8,795 nt of DNA from Pseudomonadota bacterium (lineage in GTDB: Bacteria; Pseudomonadota; Alphaproteobacteria; Rhizobiales; Rhizobiaceae), in assembly GCA_023416545.1 (NCBI GenBank), contig JAEZHO010000007.1, positions 1 through 8,795 of the forward strand, given 5' to 3'. Shown here piece by piece: positions 1 to 8,295 of the stretch. Both the position numbers and the translations under genes were made by a program. Within the stretch, counting starts at the first letter, position 1, and every line of letters starts with the position of its first letter. Under the pieces are notes generated by a model that ran no database searches, was not told the origin of the DNA, and saw only the letters and a program-made list of their open reading frames with translations.

Positions 1-1441
<1,441 letters not shown>

Positions 1442-1492
1442 GCCGGGCCACTAAACGGTCTACTGCCGCCAGCCTTCCAGAATGCAGACAAG

Positions 1493-1520
1493 GAGCCGCC
1501 CCCGGGCGGCTCTTTGCGTT
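1493..1520 (+). terminator. Probable intrinsic terminator after ftsH
   Basis: A perfect 8-bp stem, GAGCCGCC (1493-1500) with GGCGGCTC (1505-1512), encloses a CCCG loop and is followed by a short T-rich stretch (TTTGCGTT). It lies about 50 nt after the ftsH stop, suggesting that glmM is transcribed at least partly on its own. The T-tract is interrupted, so termination may be incomplete. Confidence 0.7.
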
Positions 1521-1672
1521 GGTAACGGGATGTAATGGGTTTTGATGCTATTTTATGTGCCAGGACCCACGAAATATGGCATTACCGCAGCCCCCGAGGG
1601 ACGGATGAGCCCGTTATTGCCGCGGCCCTTGCCGCGAAGCGCGCCGTGGAGGCGCGGCACGAAGGAGCATGC

Positions 1673-3028
1673 ATGACACGCCGCTATTTTGGCACCGATG
1701 GAATCCGAGGGCATTCCAACGTATTCCCGATGACGCCGGACCTTGCGATGCGGGTGGGACTGGCCGTGGGAACGATCTTCCGGAACGGCAGCCATCGCCA
1801 CCGCGTCGTGATCGGCAAGGATACGAGGCTTTCGGGCTACATGCTGGAAAACGCGATGGTTGCGGGCTTCACGGCAGCGGGCCTCGACGCCTTCATCCTC
1901 GGGCCCATCCCGACGCCGGCCGTGGCGATGCTGACGCGCTCGCTACGGGCCGATGTCGGCGTGATGATCTCCGCATCCCACAATCCCTACGAGGACAATG
2001 GCATCAAGCTTTTCGGCCCGGAAGGCTACAAGCTCTCCGACGCGCTGGAGATGGAGATCGAGGAACTGATCGAGAAGGACATGATCGGTCAGTTGGCGAA
2101 GGCCGGCGACATCGGCCGGGCCAAGCGCGTCGACGGCGTGCATGACCGCTATGTCGAGCATGCCAAGCGCACCCTGCCGCGCGAGGCGACGCTCCAGGGC
2201 CTGAGGGTCGCGATCGACTGCGCCAATGGTGCAGCCTACAAGGTGGCGCCCGCCGTTCTCTGGGAGCTCGGCGCCGAAGTGGTGACCATCGGCAACGAGC
2301 CGGACGGGCAGAACATCAATCTCGACTGCGGCTCCACGCACCCGGCGGCGCTCCAGAAGAAGGTGCACGAGGTCCGGGCCGATATCGGCATCGCGCTCGA
2401 CGGCGACGCGGACCGCGTCATTATCGTCGACGAACTGGGCGACGTGGTCGACGGTGACCAGCTGATGGCCGTGATCGCCGAAAGCTGGCTCGCGGAAGGC
2501 CGCCTCCAGGGCGGCGGGATCGTCGCGACCGTGATGTCCAACCTCGGGCTGGAGCGCTACCTCGCGTCGAAGGGCCTGGGGCTCGCGCGCACCAAGGTCG
2601 GCGACCGCTACGTCGTCGAGCACATGCTCGCCCACAACTTCAACGTCGGTGGCGAGCAGTCCGGCCATATCGTGCTGTCGGATTTCGGGACGACCGGAGA
2701 CGGGCTGGTGGCCGCCCTGCAGATCCTCGCGCGCGTCAAGCGGACCGGCTTGACGGTCAGCGAGCTATGCCGTCGCTTCGAACCGGTTCCGCAGCTTCTG
2801 AAGAACGTCCGCTTCGCCGGTGGCAAGCCGCTGGAGAACGCGACCGTGCAGCAGGCGATCGCCGATGCCGAGGCCGAACTTGCGGGCAAGGGCAGGCTCG
2901 TCATCCGTCCCTCCGGCACCGAGCCGCTGATCCGGGTGATGGCGGAAGGCGACGACCGCGGCCAGATCGAGCGGATCGTCGACGAACTGGTCGGCGTGAT
3001 CGGAAGCGCACGGCCGGTTGCGGCCTGA
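1673..3028 (+). CDS. glmM: Phosphoglucosamine mutase GlmM
   Basis: GlmM converts glucosamine-6-phosphate to glucosamine-1-phosphate in the cytoplasm, feeding UDP-GlcNAc synthesis for peptidoglycan and lipid A. The product is 451 residues, the usual length. Visible motifs are the N-terminal FGTDGIRG (6-13), the phosphoserine loop ISASHNP with active Ser102 (99-105), the metal loop DGDADR (243-248, Asp243/245/247), the sugar-binding GGEQSGH (326-332) and the phosphate-binding RPSGTEP (412-418). The start at 1673 is chosen because AAGGAG at 1662-1667 is correctly spaced and the family N-terminus begins there. An in-frame extension back to 1535 has no family similarity. A second ATG at 1669 is out of frame and too close to the Shine-Dalgarno. 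ftsH-glmM adjacency is, from memory, common in alphaproteobacteria. No anomaly is seen in the catalytic residues. Confidence 0.97.
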   Translation: MTRRYFGTDGIRGHSNVFPMTPDLAMRVGLAVGTIFRNGSHRHRVVIGKDTRLSGYMLENAMVAGFTAAGLDAFILGPIPTPAVAMLTRSLRADVGVMISASHNPYEDNGIKLFGPEGYKLSDALEMEIEELIEKDMIGQLAKAGDIGRAKRVDGVHDRYVEHAKRTLPREATLQGLRVAIDCANGAAYKVAPAVLWELGAEVVTIGNEPDGQNINLDCGSTHPAALQKKVHEVRADIGIALDGDADRVIIVDELGDVVDGDQLMAVIAESWLAEGRLQGGGIVATVMSNLGLERYLASKGLGLARTKVGDRYVVEHMLAHNFNVGGEQSGHIVLSDFGTTGDGLVAALQILARVKRTGLTVSELCRRFEPVPQLLKNVRFAGGKPLENATVQQAIADAEAELAGKGRLVIRPSGTEPLIRVMAEGDDRGQIERIVDELVGVIGSARPVAA

Positions 3029-3051
3029 AAAATACTGCTTCTTCGAAGATT

Positions 3052-3080
3052 GAAAGCCGGCCGACGTGCCGGCTTTCCAG
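3052..3080 (+). terminator. Hairpin after glmM, probable terminator
   Basis: A perfect 10-bp inverted repeat, GAAAGCCGGC (3052-3061) and GCCGGCTTTC (3068-3077), with a 6-nt loop lies 23 nt after the glmM stop. No run of T follows; the T residues are inside the 3' arm. It may act as a weak or factor-assisted terminator or as an mRNA 3'-end stabiliser. Confidence 0.55.
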
Positions 3081-3205
3081 CATGAGTTGTGGTAAACCGG
3101 TATAGTTAAGCGGAACTTTACCTTTCATCCTCATTATCCATCACGGATCAACCCGTTGGTTATGGCGTCGCCTACCAATGACGATGCGAGCTTGGAGATG
3201 AAGCC

Positions 3206-4048
3206 ATGAAATGGAGCCTGCCCGGCGCGGGTGCACTTTTGCTGATGGTCAGCGTTGCCCACTCCGCCGACCTTTATCAGCCTGAAGCCCTGCCGCTCAT
3301 GGATGCGCCTGAAATCACCGTCCAGGAGGCCAGCGGCTGGTACCTGCGGGGAGATGTCGGCTACTCTTTCAACAAGATCCGCGGCGTCGAATATTTCCAG
3401 GGCTCCAACGAGCTTCTCAGCGATTTCGCGACGGCCTCGCTGAAGGACAGTTTCGTGATCGGCGGCGGTGTCGGCTACCAGATCAACAGCTACCTGCGCA
3501 CGGACGTCACGTTCGACTACCTGACCTCTGCGAAGTTCCGCGGCAGCACCCGGGGTGAATGCGTCGATGCGTTCGGCGCCAATCCGGTCGCCTGCTCGTC
3601 TTCGGACCGGTCCTACATGCATGCCTATTCGCTGATGGCCAACGCCTATGTGGATCTCGGCACCTACGGCTACGTGACGCCCTATGTCGGCGCCGGCATC
3701 GGCGGGTCCTACGTCAAGTGGGGCAAGCTGAAGAACCGGATCTGCGACGATCCCTATCGCTCCGGCTGCTATGGCAACGATCATGAAGGCGAACGGAGCT
3801 GGCGCTTCACCTACGCCCTGATGGCGGGTGCGACGGTCGACATCACCTGCGCGCTGAAGGCCGATGTCGGCTACCGGTTCCGCCACATCACCGGCGGCGA
3901 CATGTTCGGCTATGCCGAGCAGGGCGGCCCGGGTTCGGACAAGGGCTTCCACAGCCACGAGGCCCGCGTCGGCGCGCGCTACGTCTTCGGCGGCTGCGAC
4001 ACGCCGGTCGCCTACGAGCCGGCGCCGGAAGCGCTCGTCTACAAGTAA
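3206..4048 (+). CDS. Outer-membrane beta-barrel protein (Omp25/31-like porin-family)
   Basis: This is an exported protein of 280 residues. A signal peptide (Met1 to about Ala21, MKW followed by a hydrophobic stretch, cleavage likely at HSA|D) is followed by a short Pro-containing linker. Then comes a barrel of alternating polar and aromatic strands: GWYLRGDVGYSF near 44-55, FVIGGGVGYQI near 83-93, YVTPYVGAGIGGSYV near 156-170, and ARVGARYVFGG near 253-263. These strands resemble the small eight-stranded Omp25/Omp31/RopB-type barrels of rhizobia and Brucella. Six Cys are present (119, 130, 180, 188, 215, 264), of which the first four form two closely spaced pairs in putative surface loops. The chain continues about 17 residues past the last strand, instead of ending in the usual terminal Phe. 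The start is supported by GGAG at 3194-3197. The gene is flanked by hairpins on both sides, so it is probably monocistronic. The exact ligand or role is unknown. Confidence 0.85.
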   Translation: MKWSLPGAGALLLMVSVAHSADLYQPEALPLMDAPEITVQEASGWYLRGDVGYSFNKIRGVEYFQGSNELLSDFATASLKDSFVIGGGVGYQINSYLRTDVTFDYLTSAKFRGSTRGECVDAFGANPVACSSSDRSYMHAYSLMANAYVDLGTYGYVTPYVGAGIGGSYVKWGKLKNRICDDPYRSGCYGNDHEGERSWRFTYALMAGATVDITCALKADVGYRFRHITGGDMFGYAEQGGPGSDKGFHSHEARVGARYVFGGCDTPVAYEPAPEALVYK

Positions 4049-4075
4049 GACTTTCCAATCGCTGCGATCTCAGAA

Positions 4076-4104
4076 GGGCCGTCCGGAATGCCGGGCGGCC
4101 CTTT
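4076..4104 (+). terminator. Intrinsic terminator after the outer-membrane protein gene
   Basis: An 11-bp stem, GGGCCGTCCGG (4076-4086) with CCGGGCGGCCC (4091-4101), has one G-U wobble and an AATG tetraloop and is followed by TTTCCC. It begins 28 nt after the stop codon and separates this unit from the serC promoter region. Confidence 0.8.
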
Positions 4105-4154
4105 CCCGTTCCGGCGAATGCGATGTTGGAAACCGGGAGGGTCAAACTTCTTCG

Positions 4155-4182
4155 CTTGACAGCGACTCGATCGGGGAATACC
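4155..4182 (+). promoter_or_regulatory. Candidate serC-serA promoter
   Basis: CTTGACA at 4155-4161 matches the -35 element typical of alphaproteobacterial housekeeping promoters. The best -10-like sequence downstream is GAATAC/AATACC at 4176-4182, which is a poor match with a short spacer (14-15 bp). The placement between the preceding terminator and the serC leader is right. The start site would fall near 4188-4190, just before the leader hairpins. Confidence 0.45.
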
Positions 4183-4189
4183 CACGGCG

Positions 4190-4240
4190 GCGGGACACCT
4201 CTCCCCAACGAGAGGCTTTCTATCTGGAAGGATAGCCATA
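4190..4240 (+). ncRNA. serC leader-like cis-regulatory RNA
   Basis: Two consecutive hairpins sit directly before the serC start codon. Hairpin 1 pairs CCTCTC (4198-4203) with GAGAGG (4210-4215) around a CCCAAC loop. Hairpin 2 pairs CTATC (4220-4224) with GATAG (4231-4235) around TGGAAG, so the Shine-Dalgarno GGAAGGA (4226-4232) lies in its loop and 3' arm. Established knowledge: a 'serC leader' motif was described upstream of serC-serA in alphaproteobacteria, with its final stem overlapping the serC ribosome-binding site. This sequence fits that description in gene context, position and architecture. The 5' limit is inferred from the putative promoter. The ligand or effector is not known to me. 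Confidence 0.75.
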
Positions 4241-5422
4241 ATGGCGGATCTCGCACTAAAGCCGGACGTACGTCCGAACAACACCCATTTCTCTTCTGGT
4301 CCTTGCTCGAAGCGCCCCGGTTGGTCGCTTGAAGCGCTTTCCGATGCCCCGCTCGGTCGTTCGCACCGCGCCAAGGTCGGCAAGGCCAAGCTCAAGCAGG
4401 CGATCGACCTTACCCGTGAAATCCTGAACGTGCCGGCGGATTACCGCATCGGCATCGTGCCGGCTTCCGATACCGGTGCCGTGGAGATGGCGCTCTGGTC
4501 GCTGCTCGGCGAGCGCGGCGTCGACATGCTGTCCTGGGAAAGCTTCGGCGCCGGCTGGGTTACCGATGTCGTCAAGCAGCTGAAGCTCAAGGACGTCCGC
4601 AAGTTCGAGGCCGACTACGGCCTGCTGCCTAACCTTGCCGAAGTCGATTTCGACCGTGACGTCGTCTTCACCTGGAACGGCACCACCTCGGGCGTTCGCG
4701 TCCCGAATGCCGACTTCATCCCGGCGGACCGCAAGGGCCTGACGATCTGCGACGCCACCTCGGCTGCGTTCGCGCAGGACATGGACTTCTCCAAGCTCGA
4801 TGTCGTGACCTTCTCCTGGCAGAAGGTCCTGGGCGGCGAGGGCGGCCACGGGATGCTGATCCTGTCGCCGCGTGCCGTTGAGCGGCTGGAAAGCTACGTT
4901 CCCGCCTGGCCGCTGCCGAAGATCTTCCGTATGACCAAGGGCGGCAAGCTGATCGAGGGCATCTTCACGGGCGAGACGATCAACACGCCGTCCATGCTCT
5001 GCGTCGAGGACTATATCGATGCGCTCGAGTGGGCGAAGTCCGTCGGCGGCCTCAAGGCACTGATCGCCCGCGCCGACGCCAATGCGCAGGTAATCTTCGA
5101 CTTCGTGACAAAGAACGACTGGATCGCCAACCTCGCCGTGAAGGACGAGACGCGCTCCAACACCTCGGTCTGCCTCAAGATCGTCGATCCCGCGATCGCC
5201 GCACTCGATGCCGATGCGCAGGCAGCGTTCGCCAAGGGCATGGTCTCCCTTCTCGAGAAGGAAGCCGTGGCTCTCGACATCGGCGCCTACCGCGATGCGC
5301 CCTCGGGCCTTCGCATCTGGGCAGGTGCCACGATCGAGACGGCCGACATGCAGGCGCTGATGCCGTGGCTGTCCTGGGCCTACGAGACCCAGAAGGCGGC
5401 ACTCGCCAAGGCTGCTGCGTAA
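4241..5422 (+). CDS. serC: Phosphoserine aminotransferase SerC (alphaproteobacterial type)
   Basis: SerC is the PLP-dependent enzyme converting 3-phosphohydroxypyruvate and glutamate to O-phosphoserine and 2-oxoglutarate, the second step of serine synthesis; it can also act in pyridoxal phosphate biosynthesis. The product is 393 residues, typical of the alphaproteobacterial/Methanosarcina-type subfamily rather than the shorter E. coli type. The Schiff-base lysine is Lys195 in SWQKVLGGE (192-200). Asp171 in ICDATSAAF is placed to bind the pyridine nitrogen, and the cofactor-phosphate loop includes PASDTGAVEMALW (74-86). TINTPSML and SGLRIWAGAT are further family motifs. GEGGHG after the lysine often reads GEGAHG or GEAAHG in relatives, a mild difference. 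The start at 4241 has GGAAGGA 8 nt upstream, located inside the leader hairpin. serA follows 81 nt downstream in the same orientation, indicating one operon. Confidence 0.96.
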   Translation: MADLALKPDVRPNNTHFSSGPCSKRPGWSLEALSDAPLGRSHRAKVGKAKLKQAIDLTREILNVPADYRIGIVPASDTGAVEMALWSLLGERGVDMLSWESFGAGWVTDVVKQLKLKDVRKFEADYGLLPNLAEVDFDRDVVFTWNGTTSGVRVPNADFIPADRKGLTICDATSAAFAQDMDFSKLDVVTFSWQKVLGGEGGHGMLILSPRAVERLESYVPAWPLPKIFRMTKGGKLIEGIFTGETINTPSMLCVEDYIDALEWAKSVGGLKALIARADANAQVIFDFVTKNDWIANLAVKDETRSNTSVCLKIVDPAIAALDADAQAAFAKGMVSLLEKEAVALDIGAYRDAPSGLRIWAGATIETADMQALMPWLSWAYETQKAALAKAAA

Positions 5423-5436
5423 GCTGACTTTTTTCC

Positions 5437-5469
5437 GGTCCCGCGGGCGCGGGATCGGGCCATCCCGAT
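5437..5469 (+). other. Overlapping hairpins in the serC-serA intergenic gap
   Basis: Two inverted repeats overlap in the 81-nt gap. The first pairs GGTCCCGC (5437-5444) with GCGGGATC (5449-5456), including one G-U pair. The second pairs ATCGGG (5454-5459) with CCCGAT (5464-5469). They share bases 5454-5456, so they cannot both form fully. A T-run precedes rather than follows them, so this is not a standard terminator. Likely roles are mRNA processing or stability, or adjusting the serC to serA ratio. Confidence 0.5.
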
Positions 5470-5503
5470 ACAGAGACTGAACCTCATTCAAGGAGCCCAT
5501 AGA

Positions 5504-7099
5504 ATGGCACCTCGCGTCCTCGTATCCGACGAACTGTCGGAAACCGCCGTCCAGATCTTCCGCGACCGCGGCGTCGAAGTCGATTTTCAGCCGAAGCTCG
5601 GCAAGGACAAGGAAAAGCTCGCCGAGATCATCGGCAACTACGATGGCCTGGCCATCCGCTCGGCCACCAAGGCGACCGAGAAGCTGATCGCCGCCGCCAC
5701 CAACCTTAAGGTGATCGGCCGCGCCGGCATCGGCGTCGACAATGTCGATATCCCGGCTGCCTCCAAGCGCGGCATCATCGTCATGAACACGCCGTTCGGC
5801 AACTCGATCACCACGGCCGAGCACGCCATCGCGCTGATGTTCGCCGTTGCCCGCCAGATCCCCGCGGCCGACGCCTCCACGCAGGCCGGCAAGTGGGAGA
5901 AGTCGAAATTCATGGGCGTCGAGATCACCGGCAAGACGCTCGGCGTCATCGGTGCCGGCAATATCGGCGGCATCGTCTGCAAGAAGGCGATCGGGCTCGG
6001 CATGCACGTCATCGCCTACGATCCCTTCCTCTCCCCCGAACGCGCCGCTGAAATGGGCGTCACCAAGGTCGAGCTCGACGAACTGCTCGCCAAGGCCGAC
6101 TTCATCACGCTGCACGTGCCGATGACGGACAAGACGCGCGGCATCCTGTCGAAGGAGGCACTCGCCAAGACGAAACCGGGCGTGCGCATCATCAACTGCG
6201 CCCGCGGCGGTCTGGTCGACGAAGCAGCACTTGCCGAAGCCATCAAGTCCGGCCATGTGGCCGGCGCCGGCTTCGACGTCTTCGAGGTGGAGCCCGCCAC
6301 GGAAAGCCCGCTCTTCGGCCTGCCGAACGTCGTCTGCACGCCGCATCTCGGTGCATCGACCACGGAAGCCCAGGAAAACGTCGCCCTGCAGGTCGCCGAG
6401 CAGATGTCTGACTACCTCGTCAAGGGTGCCGTTACCAACGCCATCAACATGCCGTCGATCACGGCCGAGGAAGCGCCCATCCTGAAGCCCTTCATCCGCC
6501 TCGCAGACGTGCTGGGCGCCTTCGTCGGCCAGGTGACGGAAAGCGCGATCAAGGAAATCGAGATCCTCTACGACGGCTCGACCGCCGAGATGAACACCAA
6601 GGCGCTCACCAGCGCGCTTCTGGCCGGCCTCATCCGCAACCAGGTGTCGGACGTCAACATGGTTTCCGCGCCGATCATGGTGAAGGAAAAGGGGATCGTT
6701 CTCTCCGAGGTCAAGCGCGACAAGACCGGCGTCTATGACGGCTACATCAAGCTCACCGTGACGACGCAGAACCAGACCCGCTCGATCGCCGGCACCGTCT
6801 TCTCCGATGGCAAGCCGCGCTTCATCCAGATCAAGGGCATCAACATGGACGCCGATGTCGGCGCCAACATGATCTACATCTCCAACACCGACGTTCCGGG
6901 CATGATCGGCTTCATGGGCACGACGCTCGGCGAAGGCGGCGTCAACATCGCCAACTTCCAGCTTGGCCGCGACAAGCAGGGCGGCGACGCGATCGCGCTC
7001 CTCTACGTGGACGAGCCGGTGAAGCAGGAAGTCCTCGACAAGCTGACCGCCAATCCGGCGATCCGCCAGGCGAAGTCGCTGGTCTTCAACGTCGACTGA
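5504..7099 (+). CDS. serA: D-3-phosphoglycerate dehydrogenase SerA (long form with ASB and ACT domains)
   Basis: SerA oxidises 3-phosphoglycerate to 3-phosphohydroxypyruvate with NAD+, the committed step of serine biosynthesis; SerC uses its product. The 531-residue length matches the long form. The substrate-binding domain occupies about 1-100 and 285-315, with the NAD-binding Rossmann domain between them. GAGNIG (150-155) and Asp173 are the dinucleotide signature. Catalytic Arg234 (NCARGG), Glu263 (FEVEP) and His281 (TPHLGAS) are all present. About 318-450 is the allosteric substrate-binding domain, and about 456-531 is an ACT domain beginning YISNTDVPGMIG, which in this family is a candidate serine-feedback site. 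The start at 5504 is supported by AAGGAG at 5490-5495. No internal promoter is obvious, so expression probably depends on the serC promoter and leader. Confidence 0.97.
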   Translation: MAPRVLVSDELSETAVQIFRDRGVEVDFQPKLGKDKEKLAEIIGNYDGLAIRSATKATEKLIAAATNLKVIGRAGIGVDNVDIPAASKRGIIVMNTPFGNSITTAEHAIALMFAVARQIPAADASTQAGKWEKSKFMGVEITGKTLGVIGAGNIGGIVCKKAIGLGMHVIAYDPFLSPERAAEMGVTKVELDELLAKADFITLHVPMTDKTRGILSKEALAKTKPGVRIINCARGGLVDEAALAEAIKSGHVAGAGFDVFEVEPATESPLFGLPNVVCTPHLGASTTEAQENVALQVAEQMSDYLVKGAVTNAINMPSITAEEAPILKPFIRLADVLGAFVGQVTESAIKEIEILYDGSTAEMNTKALTSALLAGLIRNQVSDVNMVSAPIMVKEKGIVLSEVKRDKTGVYDGYIKLTVTTQNQTRSIAGTVFSDGKPRFIQIKGINMDADVGANMIYISNTDVPGMIGFMGTTLGEGGVNIANFQLGRDKQGGDAIALLYVDEPVKQEVLDKLTANPAIRQAKSLVFNVD

Positions 7100-7120
7100 T
7101 CGTCCTCCCAAGGACCGTGT

Positions 7121-7161
7121 GAGGGGCCCGGCGCGGATTTTTTGCGCCGGGCCCCTTGTTG
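7121..7161 (+). terminator. Strong terminator hairpin after serA
   Basis: A perfect 12-bp stem, GGGGCCCGGCGC (7123-7134) with GCGCCGGGCCCC (7144-7155), extends by an A-T and a G-U pair. The loop is GGATTTTTT and TTGTTG follows. It starts 22 nt past the serA stop. The six-T run is in the loop rather than after the stem. Confidence 0.85.
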
Positions 7162-7197
7162 TGGGCGGACCGGGCAGGGCAAATGCGGTGCGCGGGG

Positions 7198-7227
7198 CTT
7201 AAATTCCGCTGCTTCGATAGTTATATG
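7198..7227 (+). promoter_or_regulatory. Weak candidate promoter of the Tim44-like gene
   Basis: CTTAAA (7198-7203) and TATATG (7222-7227) are separated by 18 bp in the short A+T-richer patch between the serA terminator and the next gene. The match to the alphaproteobacterial consensus is partial. Placement about 40 nt before the start codon and after a strong terminator is the main support. Confidence 0.35.
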
Positions 7228-7267
7228 AAGGGTAAATCCGCTTGTTGCGGATCGAGAGGAGACAAGA

Positions 7268-8293
7268 ATGCTTTCATCCATCCGGCGCTTCCGGCATGCC
7301 TTCGCGGTTGCCGCCATCGCCATGGCGGTGTCGCTGGCCGCCGTCGACTTCGCAGAAGCCCGCCGTGGCGGCGGCTTCGGCAGCCGAGGCACGCGCACCT
7401 TCAACACGCCTGCGATCACCCGGACGGCGCCGACCCCGGCTGCCCCGGTCGACCGGACGATGACGCCGCGCACCCAGCAGAACGCCGCCACCCCGAATGC
7501 CGCACGCCCGCAGACGGCGCCGCAGAACCGCGGCCTGTTCGGCGGCCTTGCAGGCGGTCTTCTCGGCGGTCTCTTCCTCGGCGGCCTGTTCGGCATGCTG
7601 ATGGGCAACGGCTTCGGTGGCGCTGCCGGCTTCCTCGGCATGCTGCTTCAGGTGGCGCTGATCGGCGGCCTTGCCATGCTGCTGATGCGCATGTTTGCCC
7701 GTCGCCAGCAGACTGCCGGTGGTCCTTCCTCAGCCGGAACCGGAGCCGGGTCCGGAAACGCCCATGCCTACCAGGCGCCGCAGGGCGAAGGCCGCGGGTT
7801 CCAGATCCCGAAGATCGGCGGATTTTCCGGCGGCGCCGCAGCGGCGCAGGCGGAAACCATCCGCGAGGCCTCCGACGCGACCGACGAGATCGGCATCACC
7901 AACCGCGACCTCGAGCAGTTCGAAAAGCTGCTGCAGCAGATCCAGGCGGGTTATGCGGCGGAAGACTATGCGGCCCTGCGTGCCATCACCACGCCCGAAG
8001 CCATGTCCTACCTGGCCGAGGAACTGGGCGAGAACGCCACGAGCGGCCTGAAGAACGACGTCCGCGACGTGACGCTCCTGCAGGGAGACCTTTCGGAAGC
8101 GTGGCGCGAGAACGGCCAGGACTACGCGACGGTCGCCATGCGCTACTCCAGCATCGACGTCATGCGCGATCGCAACACCGGCGAAGTCGTCCAGGGCGAT
8201 GCGGACACTCCGACGGAAACGGTCGAACTGTGGACCTTCGTGCGAAAGCCGGCCCGGGACTGGCAGCTTTCGGCGATCCAGAACGCCGCCTGA
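7268..8293 (+). CDS. Tim44-like domain protein with signal peptide and Gly-rich membrane segments
   Basis: This 341-residue protein has an N-terminal basic and hydrophobic segment (1 to about 31, likely cleaved at AEA|RR). A basic, Gly-, Thr- and Pro-rich low-complexity linker follows (32-88). Two Gly/Leu/Met hydrophobic stretches (about 90-113 and 119-141) could form a membrane hairpin and end in positive charges (RMFARR). A second Gly/Ala-rich linker leads to a C-terminal globular domain (about 205-338). That domain has helix LEQFEKLLQQIQAGYAAEDY, the motif ITTPEAMSYL and the ending ELWTFVRKPARDWQLSAIQ, as in the NTF2-like Tim44 domain family. Mitochondrial Tim44 tethers Hsp70 to the import channel; the role of the bacterial homologues is largely unknown to me. 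The start is supported by AGGAG at 7257-7261. The gene is bounded by terminators on both sides and is probably monocistronic. Confidence 0.85.
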   Translation: MLSSIRRFRHAFAVAAIAMAVSLAAVDFAEARRGGGFGSRGTRTFNTPAITRTAPTPAAPVDRTMTPRTQQNAATPNAARPQTAPQNRGLFGGLAGGLLGGLFLGGLFGMLMGNGFGGAAGFLGMLLQVALIGGLAMLLMRMFARRQQTAGGPSSAGTGAGSGNAHAYQAPQGEGRGFQIPKIGGFSGGAAAAQAETIREASDATDEIGITNRDLEQFEKLLQQIQAGYAAEDYAALRAITTPEAMSYLAEELGENATSGLKNDVRDVTLLQGDLSEAWRENGQDYATVAMRYSSIDVMRDRNTGEVVQGDADTPTETVELWTFVRKPARDWQLSAIQNAA

Positions 8294-8295
8294 TA

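Noticed and set aside
1535..1672. In-frame upstream extension of glmM to a start at 1535
   Set aside because: The 46 extra residues show no GlmM similarity, while the family N-terminus and a well-spaced AAGGAG both point to 1673.
1521..1672. A promoter for glmM in the ftsH-glmM gap
   Set aside because: CTATTT near 1548 resembles a -10 element, but no acceptable -35 hexamer lies at a suitable distance, so I do not call it.
1943..2668. A 241-codon minus-strand frame opposite glmM
   Set aside because: It is antisense to catalytic motifs of GlmM and has shadow-type composition with no recognised domain.
3081..3205. A promoter for the outer-membrane protein gene
   Set aside because: A+T-richer hexamers such as TATAGT and CATTAT are present, but none pairs with a -35 element at 16-18 bp spacing.
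3134..3958. A 274-codon minus-strand frame opposite the outer-membrane protein gene
   Set aside because: The plus-strand frame has a signal peptide, barrel strands and a Shine-Dalgarno; the minus frame has only compositionally biased sequence.
4256..7111. A 951-codon open frame on the minus strand antisense to serC and serA
   Set aside because: It is a shadow of two well-conserved genes with high third-position G/C. Its translation is dominated by Asp, Gly, Arg, Leu and Val with no recognisable domain, and it crosses the intergenic hairpins without any matching feature.
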